A stretch of DNA of 64,000 bases from Spirosoma endbachense (GCF_010233585.1 NZ_CP045997.1:6987783-7051782); one strand, 5' to 3'. Positions 46,247 through 55,733 are shown, numbered from the stretch's first letter. The notes: generated by a model from the sequence alone, not told the origin. Numbers and translations: made by a program.

Positions 46247-47791
46247 ATGCAAAGGCTATCTTTTCTCGTTTATTATGGTTGGTTACTTGTTCTGGCAGGG
46301 ACTGGTCTTGTCGCTGTCAGTTGCCAATCCGGCAACGATTCGTCAACTACTACCCAAAAAACACCGGTTACTAACGGCGAAAAGCTAGTCCAGCAGTATT
46401 GCAGCACCTGTCATTTACCCGTTTTACCGGATGCCCTTGACAAAGAAACCTGGATCAAGCGAGTGTTGCCAGCGATGGCTCCCAAATTAGGGCTGGAGGT
46501 CTGGCAAAAGACCCATTATTATCAGGCACCGAATGCCACAATTTCGCTCGACGACTGGACAAGCCTTGTCACTTATTACGAAAAGTTTGCCCCCGAAAAG
46601 CCCAAAAAAGCGACACCACCGGTTCCGTTAGTCAATGACTGGTCTATTTTCAAGCTGGTCAAACCAGCCGAAATCAAAACGGAAATTGCCACGACAACGA
46701 TGGTTGCTATTGATTCGGCCAGCCAACAGATTTTCTCCAGCAATGAAACCAGCACCGGGCTTTATCAATGGAATTCGTCATTAAAAGCAACCCTTGTCCG
46801 AACATTGCCTTCTCCTGCTGTTCAGGCCAGCTTTAATACTGATAAAACGGGTTATCATCACGCGGTACTTACCTGCCTGGGAACGATGCGGGCGGTTGAT
46901 CGGCCCATGGGAGAAATCCTGGACGTTCCGATCGGCAAAGCCGCAACTGCATCAGCGACTCCACTGGCCAGTCAGCTCCCCCGCCCTATTCAGTCAATAC
47001 CGGGCGACTTCGACCACGATGGTCTGACGGACTGGCTTGTTTGTGGCTTCGGGCATAATTCGGGCGGCTTGTACCAACTCAAACAACACCCCAACCACCA
47101 GTTCGAAAAGGTTATCATCAAGGAAGTCGCCGGTGCTACGCAGGTCATTACGGGTGATTTTAATCAGGATGGCTGGCTGGATTTTATGGCGTTGTTCGCT
47201 CATGCCGACGAAGGTATCTGGTTATTTACGAACGACCGGAAAGGCGGATTTTCGGAACAAAACCTACTTAAGTTTCCGCCTGTCTACGGGTCAACCAGCT
47301 TTCAGTTAGTCGATTTTAATCGGGATGGTCAATTGGACATCCTGTATACCTGTGGCGACAATAGCGACTATTCCCGAATTTTAAAGCCTTTTCACGGGGT
47401 TTACCTCTTCACCAATCAAGGCCACAATCAGTACAAACAAACCTATTTTTATCCCATCAACGGCTGCACAAAAGCCATTGCTGCCGACTACGACAACGAT
47501 GGTGATCTGGACATTGCTACGATTGCCTTCTTCGCTGATTTAAAAAACAATCCTGCCGAAACATTCATCTATTTTGAGCAGCAAAAACCAGTTCAGTTTC
47601 TTCCCCATGCAGTTCCGGTGAGTAAGTATGGCCGCTGGATCTGCATGGACGTAAACGACTGGGATCACGACGGTGACCTCGACATTGTGTTAGGGAATTA
47701 TTCGCAGGGATTTCTGAACGAAGTTGGCTTTAAACCTACCTGGAACGGCTATCTGCCGTTGGTTGTGCTGGAGAATAAACATACTCCATAA
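46247..47791 (+). CDS. Lipoprotein with haem c motif and FG-GAP/VCBS repeats
   Basis: 514 residues. Signal peptide with lipobox-like AVSC (Cys at about 25), then a cytochrome c-like segment with CSTCH (haem attachment, about 55) and a TWIKRVLPAMAPKLG helix where a distal Met ligand could lie. From about 150 on there are FG-GAP/VCBS-type repeats with Ca2+-binding loops: DFDHDGLTDW, DFNQDGWLDF, DFNRDGQLDI, DYDNDGDLDI, DWDHDGDLDI, forming part of a beta-propeller. It is probably at the cell surface. Placed after susCD, it may bind or oxidise the substrate or an organic ligand. No hydrolase is nearby. Confidence 0.9.
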   Translation: MQRLSFLVYYGWLLVLAGTGLVAVSCQSGNDSSTTTQKTPVTNGEKLVQQYCSTCHLPVLPDALDKETWIKRVLPAMAPKLGLEVWQKTHYYQAPNATISLDDWTSLVTYYEKFAPEKPKKATPPVPLVNDWSIFKLVKPAEIKTEIATTTMVAIDSASQQIFSSNETSTGLYQWNSSLKATLVRTLPSPAVQASFNTDKTGYHHAVLTCLGTMRAVDRPMGEILDVPIGKAATASATPLASQLPRPIQSIPGDFDHDGLTDWLVCGFGHNSGGLYQLKQHPNHQFEKVIIKEVAGATQVITGDFNQDGWLDFMALFAHADEGIWLFTNDRKGGFSEQNLLKFPPVYGSTSFQLVDFNRDGQLDILYTCGDNSDYSRILKPFHGVYLFTNQGHNQYKQTYFYPINGCTKAIAADYDNDGDLDIATIAFFADLKNNPAETFIYFEQQKPVQFLPHAVPVSKYGRWICMDVNDWDHDGDLDIVLGNYSQGFLNEVGFKPTWNGYLPLVVLENKHTP

Positions 47792-47927
47792 CCTGTCAGC
47801 AACCATGATTATCTGATCAGTAAAAACGGGTAACAGGAATAGATACTTTCTTTTCTCTCCACAACCTTCCCCCCTATTTCTGTGTTTATTGGTTGATTAG
47901 GAATCAACATCCCACCCTCAACATAAC

Positions 47928-48836
47928 ATGGACTTTATCGATTATTACAGCGTCCTGGGCATTCCCAAAACGGCGTCGGAGGACGATATCAAGAAAGCGT
48001 ACCGGAAACTAGCCAGAAAGCATCATCCGGATTTGAACCCGAACGATGCAGAAGCCAATAAAAAGTTTCAGCAAATTAACGAAGCGAATGAGGTTCTGGG
48101 TAATCCGGAAAATCGTAAAAAATACGACCAGTACGGTAAAGACTGGCAACACGCCGAACAGTTTGAGGAGGCCCGACGCCAACAGCAAGCGCGTCAGCAA
48201 TACACGCAAGGTGGAGCCGGAGAAGACTATGATTTCTCGGGCGGTTTCGGTGGAGCCGATTTTTCCGATTTTTTATCGTCACTGTTTGGGCAGGAAGGCG
48301 GGCCCGGAACGGGTAGGCGGCAGGCAAATTTTCGTGGGCAGGACTACCAGGCCGACCTGCATCTTACCCTGCACGATGCCTATACAACGCATAAACAGAC
48401 GCTGACAGTTAACGAAAAAAACATTCGCATTACCGTTCCTGCGGGTATCGAAAATGGCCAGAAAATAAAACTGGCTGGCTACGGGGCACCGGGCGTTAAC
48501 GGTGGCCCTAACGGCGACCTTTATATTACGTTTGTCATTACGGAGGATAGCCGATACAAACGCAAGGGCAATGACCTGTACGTCAACGAAGAAATTGATC
48601 TGTATACAGCCCTGCTAGGTGGCGAGAAAATTATTGAAACGCTGGACGGGAAAGTAAAGGTGACCGTGCCGCCCGAAACGCAGAATGGTGCCAAGGTCAG
48701 GTTGAAGGGTAAAGGATTTCCCGTTTACAAGCAAGATGGGACATTTGGCGACCTATATGTTCAATGGCAGATAAAACTGCCCACAAACCTGACGGATGAA
48801 CAAAAAGAACTATTCCGAAAATTAGCCAGCCTGTAA
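47928..48836 (+). CDS. cbpA: DnaJ-class co-chaperone CbpA
   Basis: 302 residues. J domain at 1-70 with the HPD motif (KHHPDLNPND), then a Gly/Phe-rich region (GGFGGADFSDFLSSLFG) and two C-terminal peptide-binding domains. The Cys-rich zinc finger of DnaJ is absent, as in CbpA. It activates DnaK-type Hsp70. The cbpM gene follows 78 bases later, which supports the CbpA call. Confidence 0.95.
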   Translation: MDFIDYYSVLGIPKTASEDDIKKAYRKLARKHHPDLNPNDAEANKKFQQINEANEVLGNPENRKKYDQYGKDWQHAEQFEEARRQQQARQQYTQGGAGEDYDFSGGFGGADFSDFLSSLFGQEGGPGTGRRQANFRGQDYQADLHLTLHDAYTTHKQTLTVNEKNIRITVPAGIENGQKIKLAGYGAPGVNGGPNGDLYITFVITEDSRYKRKGNDLYVNEEIDLYTALLGGEKIIETLDGKVKVTVPPETQNGAKVRLKGKGFPVYKQDGTFGDLYVQWQIKLPTNLTDEQKELFRKLASL

Positions 48837-48914
48837 AATAAGTTTTCGGAATAGGGTTGTCGATTGTATGAAAATCCCGCAGTCCTATACCGAAAGCTGA
48901 AAAACCGTTGTCCT

Positions 48915-49217
48915 ATGCAACCCAACAACCTAATTTCTGTCACGGAATTCTGCGTGCATCACCATATTGAAGTCGCCTTTGTTCACTTGCTGGAACAGCA
49001 GGGACTCGTCGAAATCATTACGATTGAACAGACAATCTATCTGGAGCCAACTCAACTGGGCAGGCTGGAAAAACTAGTCCGGCTACATCAGGATCTCGAT
49101 ATTCACCCGGATGACCTGGATATTGTGAGCGATCTGCTGGAACGGGTGGAAAGTTTACAGAACCAATTGACGCAATTGCAGAATAGATTGGTATTCTATG
49201 AACAATTAGATCATTAA
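48915..49217 (+). CDS. cbpM: Chaperone modulator CbpM
   Basis: 100 residues from the ATG at 48915; an upstream in-frame start at 48864 adds 17 residues of no family match. The family pattern is present: SVTEFCVHHHIEVAFVHLLEQQGL, then LEPTQLGRLEKLVRLHQDLDI, then a C-terminal coiled-coil-like helix with LQNQLTQLQNRL. CbpM binds the J domain of CbpA and blocks its action. Same strand, directly after cbpA. Confidence 0.93.
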   Translation: MQPNNLISVTEFCVHHHIEVAFVHLLEQQGLVEIITIEQTIYLEPTQLGRLEKLVRLHQDLDIHPDDLDIVSDLLERVESLQNQLTQLQNRLVFYEQLDH

Positions 49218-49313
49218 CAGGTATTTATGTCGTGTTTCTGCAATCAACCGTGCGTTGATATTGCTTATACATGCCAAACGAATTACCTTGTAAAACCATA
49301 AACGATCTCAATC

Positions 49314-49928
49314 ATGGCTTCATTCTTCAACAAAGGCTTCGGGCGAAGACGCGAGTCGGTGTCCAGTGAACGAATTCCGCCGGGGCAGTACGAAACCCGC
49401 GACTTCCCGGTGCTAACCGCCGGGCCAACACCGCGTATTCCGCTCACTACCTGGTCGTTTGCGCTGGAGGGTCTGGTCGAAACGCCGATTCAATGGTCGT
49501 GGGAGCAATTCAATGCGCTTCCCCAGCAATCATTTACCAACGATATTCACTGCGTGACGAAATGGTCGAAGCTGGATACGCATTGGGAGGGTGTTAGCAT
49601 CGATACGCTGCTCGAACATGTTAATCTGAAGCCGGAAGCCAGCCACGTCATGGCGTACTCCTACGGCGATTACACCACCAATATTCCGCTCGATGATCTT
49701 CGTCATGGAAAGGCATTTGTTGGCTTACGCTTTGAAGGACAACCGCTGGCTCCCGAACATGGCGGCCCTGCCCGATTGGTCGTTCCGCATCTGTATTTCT
49801 GGAAAAGTGCCAAATGGATTAAAGGATTACGTTTCATGGAAGGTGACAAGCCCGGCTTCTGGGAGCGCGGTGGTTACAGCATGTATGGCGACCCCTGGAA
49901 AGAGCAACGGTATCGCAGCGATGATTGA
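49314..49928 (+). CDS. Sulfite oxidase-like molybdopterin oxidoreductase (YuiH type)
   Basis: 204 residues. SUOX/MoCo-binding fold with the Cys that ligates Mo in IHCVTKWS, the opening PPGQYETRDFPVLTAG, and DEHGGP-like APEHGGPARLVVPHLYFWKSAKW. There is no Tat signal or cytochrome domain, so it is a cytoplasmic YuiH-like protein. The next gene (18 bases on) is a flavin reductase-type protein, its probable electron donor. Substrate unknown. Confidence 0.93.
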   Translation: MASFFNKGFGRRRESVSSERIPPGQYETRDFPVLTAGPTPRIPLTTWSFALEGLVETPIQWSWEQFNALPQQSFTNDIHCVTKWSKLDTHWEGVSIDTLLEHVNLKPEASHVMAYSYGDYTTNIPLDDLRHGKAFVGLRFEGQPLAPEHGGPARLVVPHLYFWKSAKWIKGLRFMEGDKPGFWERGGYSMYGDPWKEQRYRSDD

Positions 49929-49946
49929 GCTCTTTCACTAAATCGT

Positions 49947-50687
49947 ATGGAAAAAATTCAGTGGCAGATTGCACGGGTAAAGGCCATTGTGCAGGAAACG
50001 CCCAATGTAAAAACCTTTACCCTGCACTTACCTCAATGGATACCGCATCTGCCAGGTCAGCACTATGACCTTCGGCTGACGGCCGAGGATGGCTACCAGG
50101 CCGAACGGAGCTATTCGATCGCATCGCCCCCCGAGAAAACCGGCGAAATCGACCTTACAGTTGAATTGATCGAGGATGGAGAAGTATCGTCCTATCTGCA
50201 CGAAGGAATCGAGCCGGGCGACCCGCTGGAAGTTCGAGGCCCTATTGGCGGCTATTTTGTCTGGAAAGACAACATGGCCAATGAACCGCTTCTGTTGATT
50301 GCTGGGGGCTCCGGAGTGGTGCCCCTGATGGCCATGCTTCGTCATCGGGCTACAATCGGCGCTGCCAATCCGACCACATTGCTATTTAGCGTTCGGACGG
50401 CCGACGATGCCATTTATCGGGACGAGCTGGAACGGTTGGCTAAACAGGATTCCCAGTTTGAGCTGATTTTTACGTTTACCCGGAAGGCCCCACCCGGCTG
50501 GACAGGTTATCAGCGTCGGGTTGATCAGGCGATGCTGGCCGATGTACTGAAGCGGTTCGAGTTTCAACCCAACGGTTTCGTTTGTGGACCAACCTTATTG
50601 GTCGAGCAGGTTGCTAACACGTTATCCGATTTGGGGTTACCATCCACAAAAATCCGGACCGAGCGGTTTGGGCCTACCGGAACGTAG
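49947..50687 (+). CDS. FAD/NAD(P)H-binding ferredoxin-reductase-like protein
   Basis: 246 residues. FAD-binding RSYSIASPPE (with the RxYS motif), the NAD(P)-binding GGSGVVPLMAML and a C-terminal CGPTLLVEQV. No [2Fe-2S] domain is fused. It likely passes electrons from NAD(P)H to the molybdopterin protein encoded just upstream. The DUF6510 gene follows at 38 bases. The group of three is seen together in several soil bacteria (from memory). Confidence 0.93.
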   Translation: MEKIQWQIARVKAIVQETPNVKTFTLHLPQWIPHLPGQHYDLRLTAEDGYQAERSYSIASPPEKTGEIDLTVELIEDGEVSSYLHEGIEPGDPLEVRGPIGGYFVWKDNMANEPLLLIAGGSGVVPLMAMLRHRATIGAANPTTLLFSVRTADDAIYRDELERLAKQDSQFELIFTFTRKAPPGWTGYQRRVDQAMLADVLKRFEFQPNGFVCGPTLLVEQVANTLSDLGLPSTKIRTERFGPTGT

Positions 50688-50725
50688 TATTTGATCGTCT
50701 TTCTTCATTTCACGCAGAATGTATT

Positions 50726-51019
50726 ATGATCACAGATACGGATACCATAGATCGAGCACTGCGGTTAGATGGCAATGCCGTGGCCGGCGAATTGCAAATG
50801 CTGCTAAATCTGGATGTTACCGTACTTCAGATGACGTGCAGCCATTGCCATAAAGAAGGCATCTTTGCGAACCTGCTGGCTTATGTCCGTGGGCCAGGTC
50901 TGGTGCTACGCTGTCCCACCTGCGAAGGCCTCATCCTGCAATTAGTAAAGGCTCCTTCGGGAGCGATCCTCACCGTGGAAGGAATAACGGCAGACATAAA
51001 GAGCACCATCATTCCGTAA
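50726..51019 (+). CDS. DUF6510-like zinc-ribbon protein
   Basis: 97 residues. LDGNAVAGELQMLL near the start, then a zinc-ribbon-like pair of CxxC knuckles: CSHCHKEG (about 34-41) and CPTCEGL (about 62-68). This matches the DUF6510 group, often encoded beside YuiH-type oxidoreductase and FAD reductase genes as here. The role is unknown; it could be a metal-binding accessory subunit. Start ATG at 50726. Confidence 0.85.
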   Translation: MITDTDTIDRALRLDGNAVAGELQMLLNLDVTVLQMTCSHCHKEGIFANLLAYVRGPGLVLRCPTCEGLILQLVKAPSGAILTVEGITADIKSTIIP

Positions 51020-51089
51020 AGAGCATGTGCGATCATATGCGGCAATGCCGTAAATTAGCCAGAAAAAGGCTCTTTAACTGCTCAACGGA

Positions 51090-52217
51090 ATGTCAATCGT
51101 TTACCGCTTATTCATACTAACCACGCTATTTTTCAGTATTGCTCAGTCCATAATGGCCCAGACATCCAAACGCCCCCGCGACTATGGCATTAAATTGGGC
51201 GTACTTCCCACTGGCCCGTTCAATGCGATAACAGACGTACCAGGTGTTCGGGTTGGGCAGGTTACACTCAAAGAGGGGCAGACCATTCGAACGGGTGTTA
51301 CGGCTATTCTCCCACACGATGGCAATCAGTTTCAGCAGAAAAGTCCAGCCGCTATTTATATCGGTAACGGTTTCGGCAAACTGACTGGCTACAGTCAGGT
51401 CGAAGAGCTAGGTACACTCGAAACGCCCATTGTTTTGACGAATACGCTGAGCGTACCAACCGCTGCCGATGCGCTGATCGATTATACACTGGCCCAAAAA
51501 GGCAATGAGCAGGTTCGTTCGGTGAATTCCGTGGTCGGTGAAACGAACGATGGCTTTCTGAACGACATTCGTGGTCGGCACGTGACGAAGCAGCACGTTC
51601 TGGATGCAATTCGGCAAGCCAAAACCGGCCCCGTCGAAGAGGGTAACGTTGGAGCGGGAACAGGAACGGTTTGTTTTGGCTTTAAGGGCGGTATTGGAAC
51701 TGCATCCCGAAAACTACCCGCGTCCTTGGGCGGCTACACGGTTGGCGCACTTGTTCAGACGAACTTTGGCGGAGTTCTACAACTTGCAGGTGTACCGGTT
51801 GGTGTAGCCTTGGGGCGCTATGATTTCAAAAAAAATCTGGACGGCTCCTGCATGATGATCGTACTCACCGACGCGCCCTTAGATGCCCGTAACCTCAAGC
51901 GCCTGGCGAAACGGGCGTTTATGGGACTGGCTCAAACGGGTGGTATTGCCTCGAACGGGAGTGGCGATTATGTCATTGCGGTCTCAACTGCCTATCAGAT
52001 TTCGCATGAGGCTACCACTTCGTTCGATGAACTGAAGGTGCTGCGCAATGACAACGTTTCTCCTTTGTTTCTGGCAGCCATTGAAGCTACCGAAGAAGCC
52101 ATCATCAATTCATTATTTGCCGCCCAAACGCTCACCGGCGATCAAGGGCATCAGGTTGAACAATTACCCATCGAGAAGGTAGTGGATTTACTAAAGAAGG
52201 CAGATCAGGCCCGGTAA
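51090..52217 (+). CDS. P1-family peptidase (DmpA/L-aminopeptidase type), exported
   Basis: 375 residues. Signal peptide (about 1-23, ending SIMAQ), then the conserved opening KLGVLPTGPFNAITDVPGVRVG, the NVGAGTGTVCFGFKGG segment and the nucleophile region ASNGSGDYVIA. In DmpA-like enzymes a Gly-Ser (here G-S in NGS) bond is cut to make two chains. It probably removes N-terminal residues from D- or L-peptides outside or in the periplasm. It is convergent with the OPT transporter gene at 52230. Confidence 0.92.
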   Translation: MSIVYRLFILTTLFFSIAQSIMAQTSKRPRDYGIKLGVLPTGPFNAITDVPGVRVGQVTLKEGQTIRTGVTAILPHDGNQFQQKSPAAIYIGNGFGKLTGYSQVEELGTLETPIVLTNTLSVPTAADALIDYTLAQKGNEQVRSVNSVVGETNDGFLNDIRGRHVTKQHVLDAIRQAKTGPVEEGNVGAGTGTVCFGFKGGIGTASRKLPASLGGYTVGALVQTNFGGVLQLAGVPVGVALGRYDFKKNLDGSCMMIVLTDAPLDARNLKRLAKRAFMGLAQTGGIASNGSGDYVIAVSTAYQISHEATTSFDELKVLRNDNVSPLFLAAIEATEEAIINSLFAAQTLTGDQGHQVEQLPIEKVVDLLKKADQAR

Positions 52218-52229
52218 CAAGTCGAATCG

Positions 52230-54293
52230 TCACCGTTTACTTTCTGCCACGCGCCAGAGAATACCCGCTAATCCGGCAAAAGCCAGTGCGCCCAGTAGCA
52301 TATACCCCCCTTCGCCTAATGCGCCCTCCAGAGCAGGCTCAAGCGTTAACGATGTCAGTCCATTATAGATTGACTCATTAACGGACAGCAAGGCGATTGC
52401 TACACCGGCCAGCGCTCCCCCGGCCACCAGTCCCGTTGCGAAGAGATTTCCTTTGCCCAGGTCGGCATCTTCTTCTACGGTTCCTTTCCGCTTGGCATTC
52501 CAGTCGACAATGGCTTTAACGAGACCACCACTGAAGATCGGAAGAGTTGTCGAGAGCGGCAGGTAAAGACCTACGGCAAACGCTAGTGCACTAACGCCAC
52601 ATAACTCAAAGACAAAAGCCGTGAAGGCGCCAACCAATACGAACTGCCAATCCAGATTAAATGATAACAGCCCTTTGATGAGCGTAGCCATGAGCGTTCC
52701 CTGCGGTGCGGGAAATTTATCAGAGCCAATGGCATGTGTAATCCCCTGGGCCAGCAGATCGGGCGTTGGCGTATCCAGGATTTTCACGGTGGCACCAACG
52801 ACTAACGACGATACGATAACACCGATAAACAAAGCCATTTGCTGGTATTTAGGTGTAGCACCGACTAAATAGCCCGTTTTTAGATCCTGCGACGTTCCAC
52901 CAGCATTGGCAGCCGCCACACAGATCATACTACCCACAACCAGAACGGCTGGTTCATAGACCTTTCCGGTTAAACCTAAAGCGATAAAAACGAGGGATGT
53001 TCCCATAATCGTAGCAATGGTCATTCCCGAAACAGGTGAAGAACTCGACCCGATCAGCCCAACAATACGACTGGCAACGGTCACAAAAAAGAAACCAAAG
53101 ACGATCACGAGTACCGCAATCAGCAACTTGGTTAGTAGCGAATCACCGGGAATCTGTGGTAACACAACCATTAATGCGGCCAGTACGATACTACCGATTA
53201 TCACGACTCTAACGCTCAGATCCCGTTCAGTTCGTGGAGTACGGTTACTTTCGCTCAGTGCATCTTCCGTTTCAATAGCGTTGATCGACGATTTACTAAA
53301 GCTTTGCCGAAATGAAGAAACAATGGTTGGAATGGTTTTAATCAGCGTCATAAAGCCCCCAGCCGTAACAGCCCCTGCCCCAATTTGCCGGATATAGGCC
53401 CGGTAAATAGCCGCTGCCGTATCGGCGAAGGTATGGGTTGCGGGGTTCCAGCCACCCGGTCCACCCGCGGTTTGTAGATTGTCCAGATAGCCAAGTTTCT
53501 GGAGTTGTAGAGCAATAGTATCGCCCGGAACAACCGACGCCAGCAGCGGAATCAGTGCGAGCCACGCCAAAATACCCCCTCCGACCAACACGGCTGAAAT
53601 CCGGAAGCCAATAATATAACCAACACCCAGATACTCCGGGGTGATTTCGCCCGCAACCTGCGCAGACGGGAAATAGCGATTCGCCTGTTTCGTTGCCCAG
53701 ACCGGTACCTCAGCCACGACGTGTAATACTTTCTGTAAGAGGGCATAAAGCAAGGCGATACCCAATCCCTGATAAGCCGTTTTAGCGAAATCGCCCCCTT
53801 TTTCACCCGCGATCAATACCGACGCACAGGCCGTCCCTTCGGGATAGGGCAGTTTGCCATGCTCCTGCACGATAAGCGATCGACGTAGCGGAATCATCAT
53901 TAGTGTACCGATCAGTCCACCCAGAATAGCCAGTGTCAGAATAGTCCAGTAGTTAAAAAAGTCGGCCCCGCTCCCGGCGGTCAGAAACAGAAATCCTGGC
54001 ATTGTAAAGACTACACCCGAGGCAATACTTTCTCCTGCCGAACCGGTTGTCTGAATAATGTTATTTTCGAGGATAGTGGTATTGAGAAACCGACGTCCGA
54101 GCGAAATGGCCAGTACGGCAATTGGAATAGAAGCCGATACGGATAGTCCGGCTTTGAGTGATAAATAGACGGTAGCCGCTCCAAAAAGAACGCCGAAAAC
54201 CGCCCCCGTAATAATCGCTTTGAGGGTAAACTCAGCGGGCGATTCCTTATCAGAGATGAATGGCTTGTGGGCAGGGGTTGGGTTGGGAGTCAT
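52230..54293 (-). CDS. OPT-family oligopeptide transporter
   Basis: About 687 residues from the ATG at 54293; a frame from 54353 adds 20 residues that overlap the tRNA leader and is not preferred. It has about 14-16 hydrophobic segments, with family motifs PYPEGTACASVLIAGE, ANAGGTSQDLKTGYLVGATP (about 445-465) and a GLYLPLSTTLPIF region near the C-terminus. It moves oligopeptides or metal chelates across the inner membrane. A peptidase gene lies convergently 12 bases away, which fits a peptide-uptake role. Substrate is not proven. Confidence 0.93.
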   Translation of the reverse strand: MTPNPTPAHKPFISDKESPAEFTLKAIITGAVFGVLFGAATVYLSLKAGLSVSASIPIAVLAISLGRRFLNTTILENNIIQTTGSAGESIASGVVFTMPGFLFLTAGSGADFFNYWTILTLAILGGLIGTLMMIPLRRSLIVQEHGKLPYPEGTACASVLIAGEKGGDFAKTAYQGLGIALLYALLQKVLHVVAEVPVWATKQANRYFPSAQVAGEITPEYLGVGYIIGFRISAVLVGGGILAWLALIPLLASVVPGDTIALQLQKLGYLDNLQTAGGPGGWNPATHTFADTAAAIYRAYIRQIGAGAVTAGGFMTLIKTIPTIVSSFRQSFSKSSINAIETEDALSESNRTPRTERDLSVRVVIIGSIVLAALMVVLPQIPGDSLLTKLLIAVLVIVFGFFFVTVASRIVGLIGSSSSPVSGMTIATIMGTSLVFIALGLTGKVYEPAVLVVGSMICVAAANAGGTSQDLKTGYLVGATPKYQQMALFIGVIVSSLVVGATVKILDTPTPDLLAQGITHAIGSDKFPAPQGTLMATLIKGLLSFNLDWQFVLVGAFTAFVFELCGVSALAFAVGLYLPLSTTLPIFSGGLVKAIVDWNAKRKGTVEEDADLGKGNLFATGLVAGGALAGVAIALLSVNESIYNGLTSLTLEPALEGALGEGGYMLLGALAFAGLAGILWRVAESKR

Positions 54294-54392
54294 AGAAAAG
54301 CTATTTTGCCCAAAAGAAAGGAAAAAATACCATCTATTGAAAAGACTTGACAAAGTCCGTCATTTTATGGATGTTTGTCTTACCAAAAATAA

Positions 54393-54465
54393 GCGGGAGT
54401 AGCTCAGTTGGTAGAGCGGCAGCTTCCCAAGCTGCAGGCCGTGGGTTCGAGACCCATTTCCCGCT
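54393..54465 (+). tRNA. tRNA-Gly(CCC)
   Basis: 73-base cloverleaf: acceptor GCGGGAG/TTCCCGC, D-arm GCTCAGTTGGTAGAGC, anticodon arm GCAGC-TTCCCAA-GCTGC with CCC anticodon, T-arm GTGGGTTCGAGACCCAT, discriminator U. CCA is not encoded. It borders the eroded accessory region to its right and could have been an integration target; no second copy of its 3' end was seen in the window. Confidence 0.95.
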
Positions 54466-54485
54466 CACTCGTAACCCGCTGTAAT

Positions 54486-54517
54486 AAAGCCGTTTATCCT
54501 CCAAGATAAACGGCTTT
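54486..54517 (+). terminator. Terminator downstream of tRNA-Gly
   Basis: Arms AAAGCCGTTTATC (54486-54498) and GATAAACGGCTTT (54505-54517), 6-base loop, followed by TTAC. It is 20 bases after the tRNA end and matches an intrinsic terminator. Confidence 0.85.
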
Positions 54518-54612
54518 TACTTTGATATACCCATTACAGGTACAACACTAGGTACAACAAAACAAATTTAGCTTTATCTCTACTACGAATAGAGTTGCGA
54601 CCGGACTCGGTA

Positions 54613-54950
54613 ATGCACAAACTAATCCTTCGGCTATTGGCCTGTTGTTTGCTTACCTTCTCACTTTACGAGTGTAAGTCGCCGTCCGTACCTGTTCCAT
54701 AGAACACAACACCGACTCGTGACGACAACATGGCGATGGGTAATCCTGATGGAGCCAGGCCAAGCGAGAGCAGCCTCAACGCTTATCTGATTACCCGGCC
54801 AACCTACAGTTATCGTATAATCAGTCGACTGGTATCGCCAATTGGTGCAGCTGGCATATTAGTTCCGCCTGGAAAGGATCGGCAACCCGCTACTCAGGTA
54901 ATTTCATTCCAGATCAGTCCTTGCCTGCTAATTGGTATCATGTCAATTGT
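54613..54950 (+). pseudogene. Broken DNA/RNA non-specific endonuclease (NUC1) gene
   Basis: The 5' part encodes a signal peptide-like MHKLILRLLACCLLTFSLYE, then meets an in-frame TAG at 54700. Reading through in the same frame gives the NUC1 opening [20 protein letters not shown] and LITRPTY; a frame change near 54805 continues with [20 protein letters not shown] and [13 protein letters not shown]. These are the first strands of the secreted DNA/RNA endonuclease (NUC1) fold of Bacteroidota. The copy ends near 54950, where it runs into the 3' end of the opposing gene, and the catalytic DRGH segment is missing. So it has one nonsense codon, one frameshift and a 3' loss; it cannot make an active nuclease. 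Confidence 0.8.
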
Positions 54951-55654
54951 AGATCATCAAAGTCAATCGAGACAATGGCGGGTTTATCCAGCTGAGGCTG
55001 GTTGTCTTCACCCCGCAAATACACCACTCGCCTGGTCGCCATCTTCATACCAGAAACGTCTTGGTAATCGGATAGATAATGCACCACCGGCACGTTGCCC
55101 GCTACTTCCACGCTGTAATCCAGCCTTCTGATCAGACCCTCTTTGTCGATGTAGAACACCTGTTCCTGGCTGTGGGTATGAATATCGTTGGGCCATTTCA
55201 CCAGTAAGCGTCTCCAAGTCTCATTGTTTTCTTCCCAGGTCTCGATTTCCCGTACTTCAAATCCGGGTCGGGTAAACTGAAAAGGCGTATTGACATAATT
55301 CCACGTAGCATATCCCGTAAAATAGGCCAATTGCAGGTTGCTCCATTTGGTTTCCCAGGTATGCCCGTTAAAAGACGATCGGGGGTTGTACAATTCTTCC
55401 ACGATAACATCGCTACCCGTTTCGATAGCCACCCGATCCGGTGTATACAAGGTATGCCAGGCCGTACTCGGAATATGGGAGGTTTTTTGTTCCAGGAGGT
55501 TGACGTAAACGTCAACCTCCTGGATTGCATCGCCGTGACCTTTCATGGCCCAGAGTACGCCACCCACGAGCAAGTGAGCCGTAACGGTTTGAAATTTCCG
55601 CCACCGATCCAGGCCTCCCTGGGCATCTATTGTAAGGTTTACTAATTCACTCAT
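54938..55654 (-). CDS. Hypothetical protein, LolA-like fold possible
   Basis: 238 residues. A pattern of alternating beta-strands with many aromatic residues from about 25 to 235 ([68 protein letters not shown]) recalls the half-barrel of LolA/LolB or outer-membrane lipoprotein-sorting proteins. No signal peptide is visible at the chosen start, so it may be cytoplasmic. I do not recognise the family securely. Its 3' end borders the nuclease remnant, and codon use looks like the core genome. Confidence 0.7.
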   Translation of the reverse strand: MSELVNLTIDAQGGLDRWRKFQTVTAHLLVGGVLWAMKGHGDAIQEVDVYVNLLEQKTSHIPSTAWHTLYTPDRVAIETGSDVIVEELYNPRSSFNGHTWETKWSNLQLAYFTGYATWNYVNTPFQFTRPGFEVREIETWEENNETWRRLLVKWPNDIHTHSQEQVFYIDKEGLIRRLDYSVEVAGNVPVVHYLSDYQDVSGMKMATRRVVYLRGEDNQPQLDKPAIVSIDFDDLQLT

Positions 55655-55733
55655 TGGTAAAGTATTGTTTAGTAAGCACTTTAGATGCAGGGGCTGAAAA
55701 AAGTAACCAAACTGTAAAAATGTTTTCTACTCA

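Noticed and set aside
54393..55654. tRNA-Gly as the proven integration site of an island
   Set aside because: No second copy of the tRNA 3' end and no integrase gene was found in the window, so only a weak suggestion remains.
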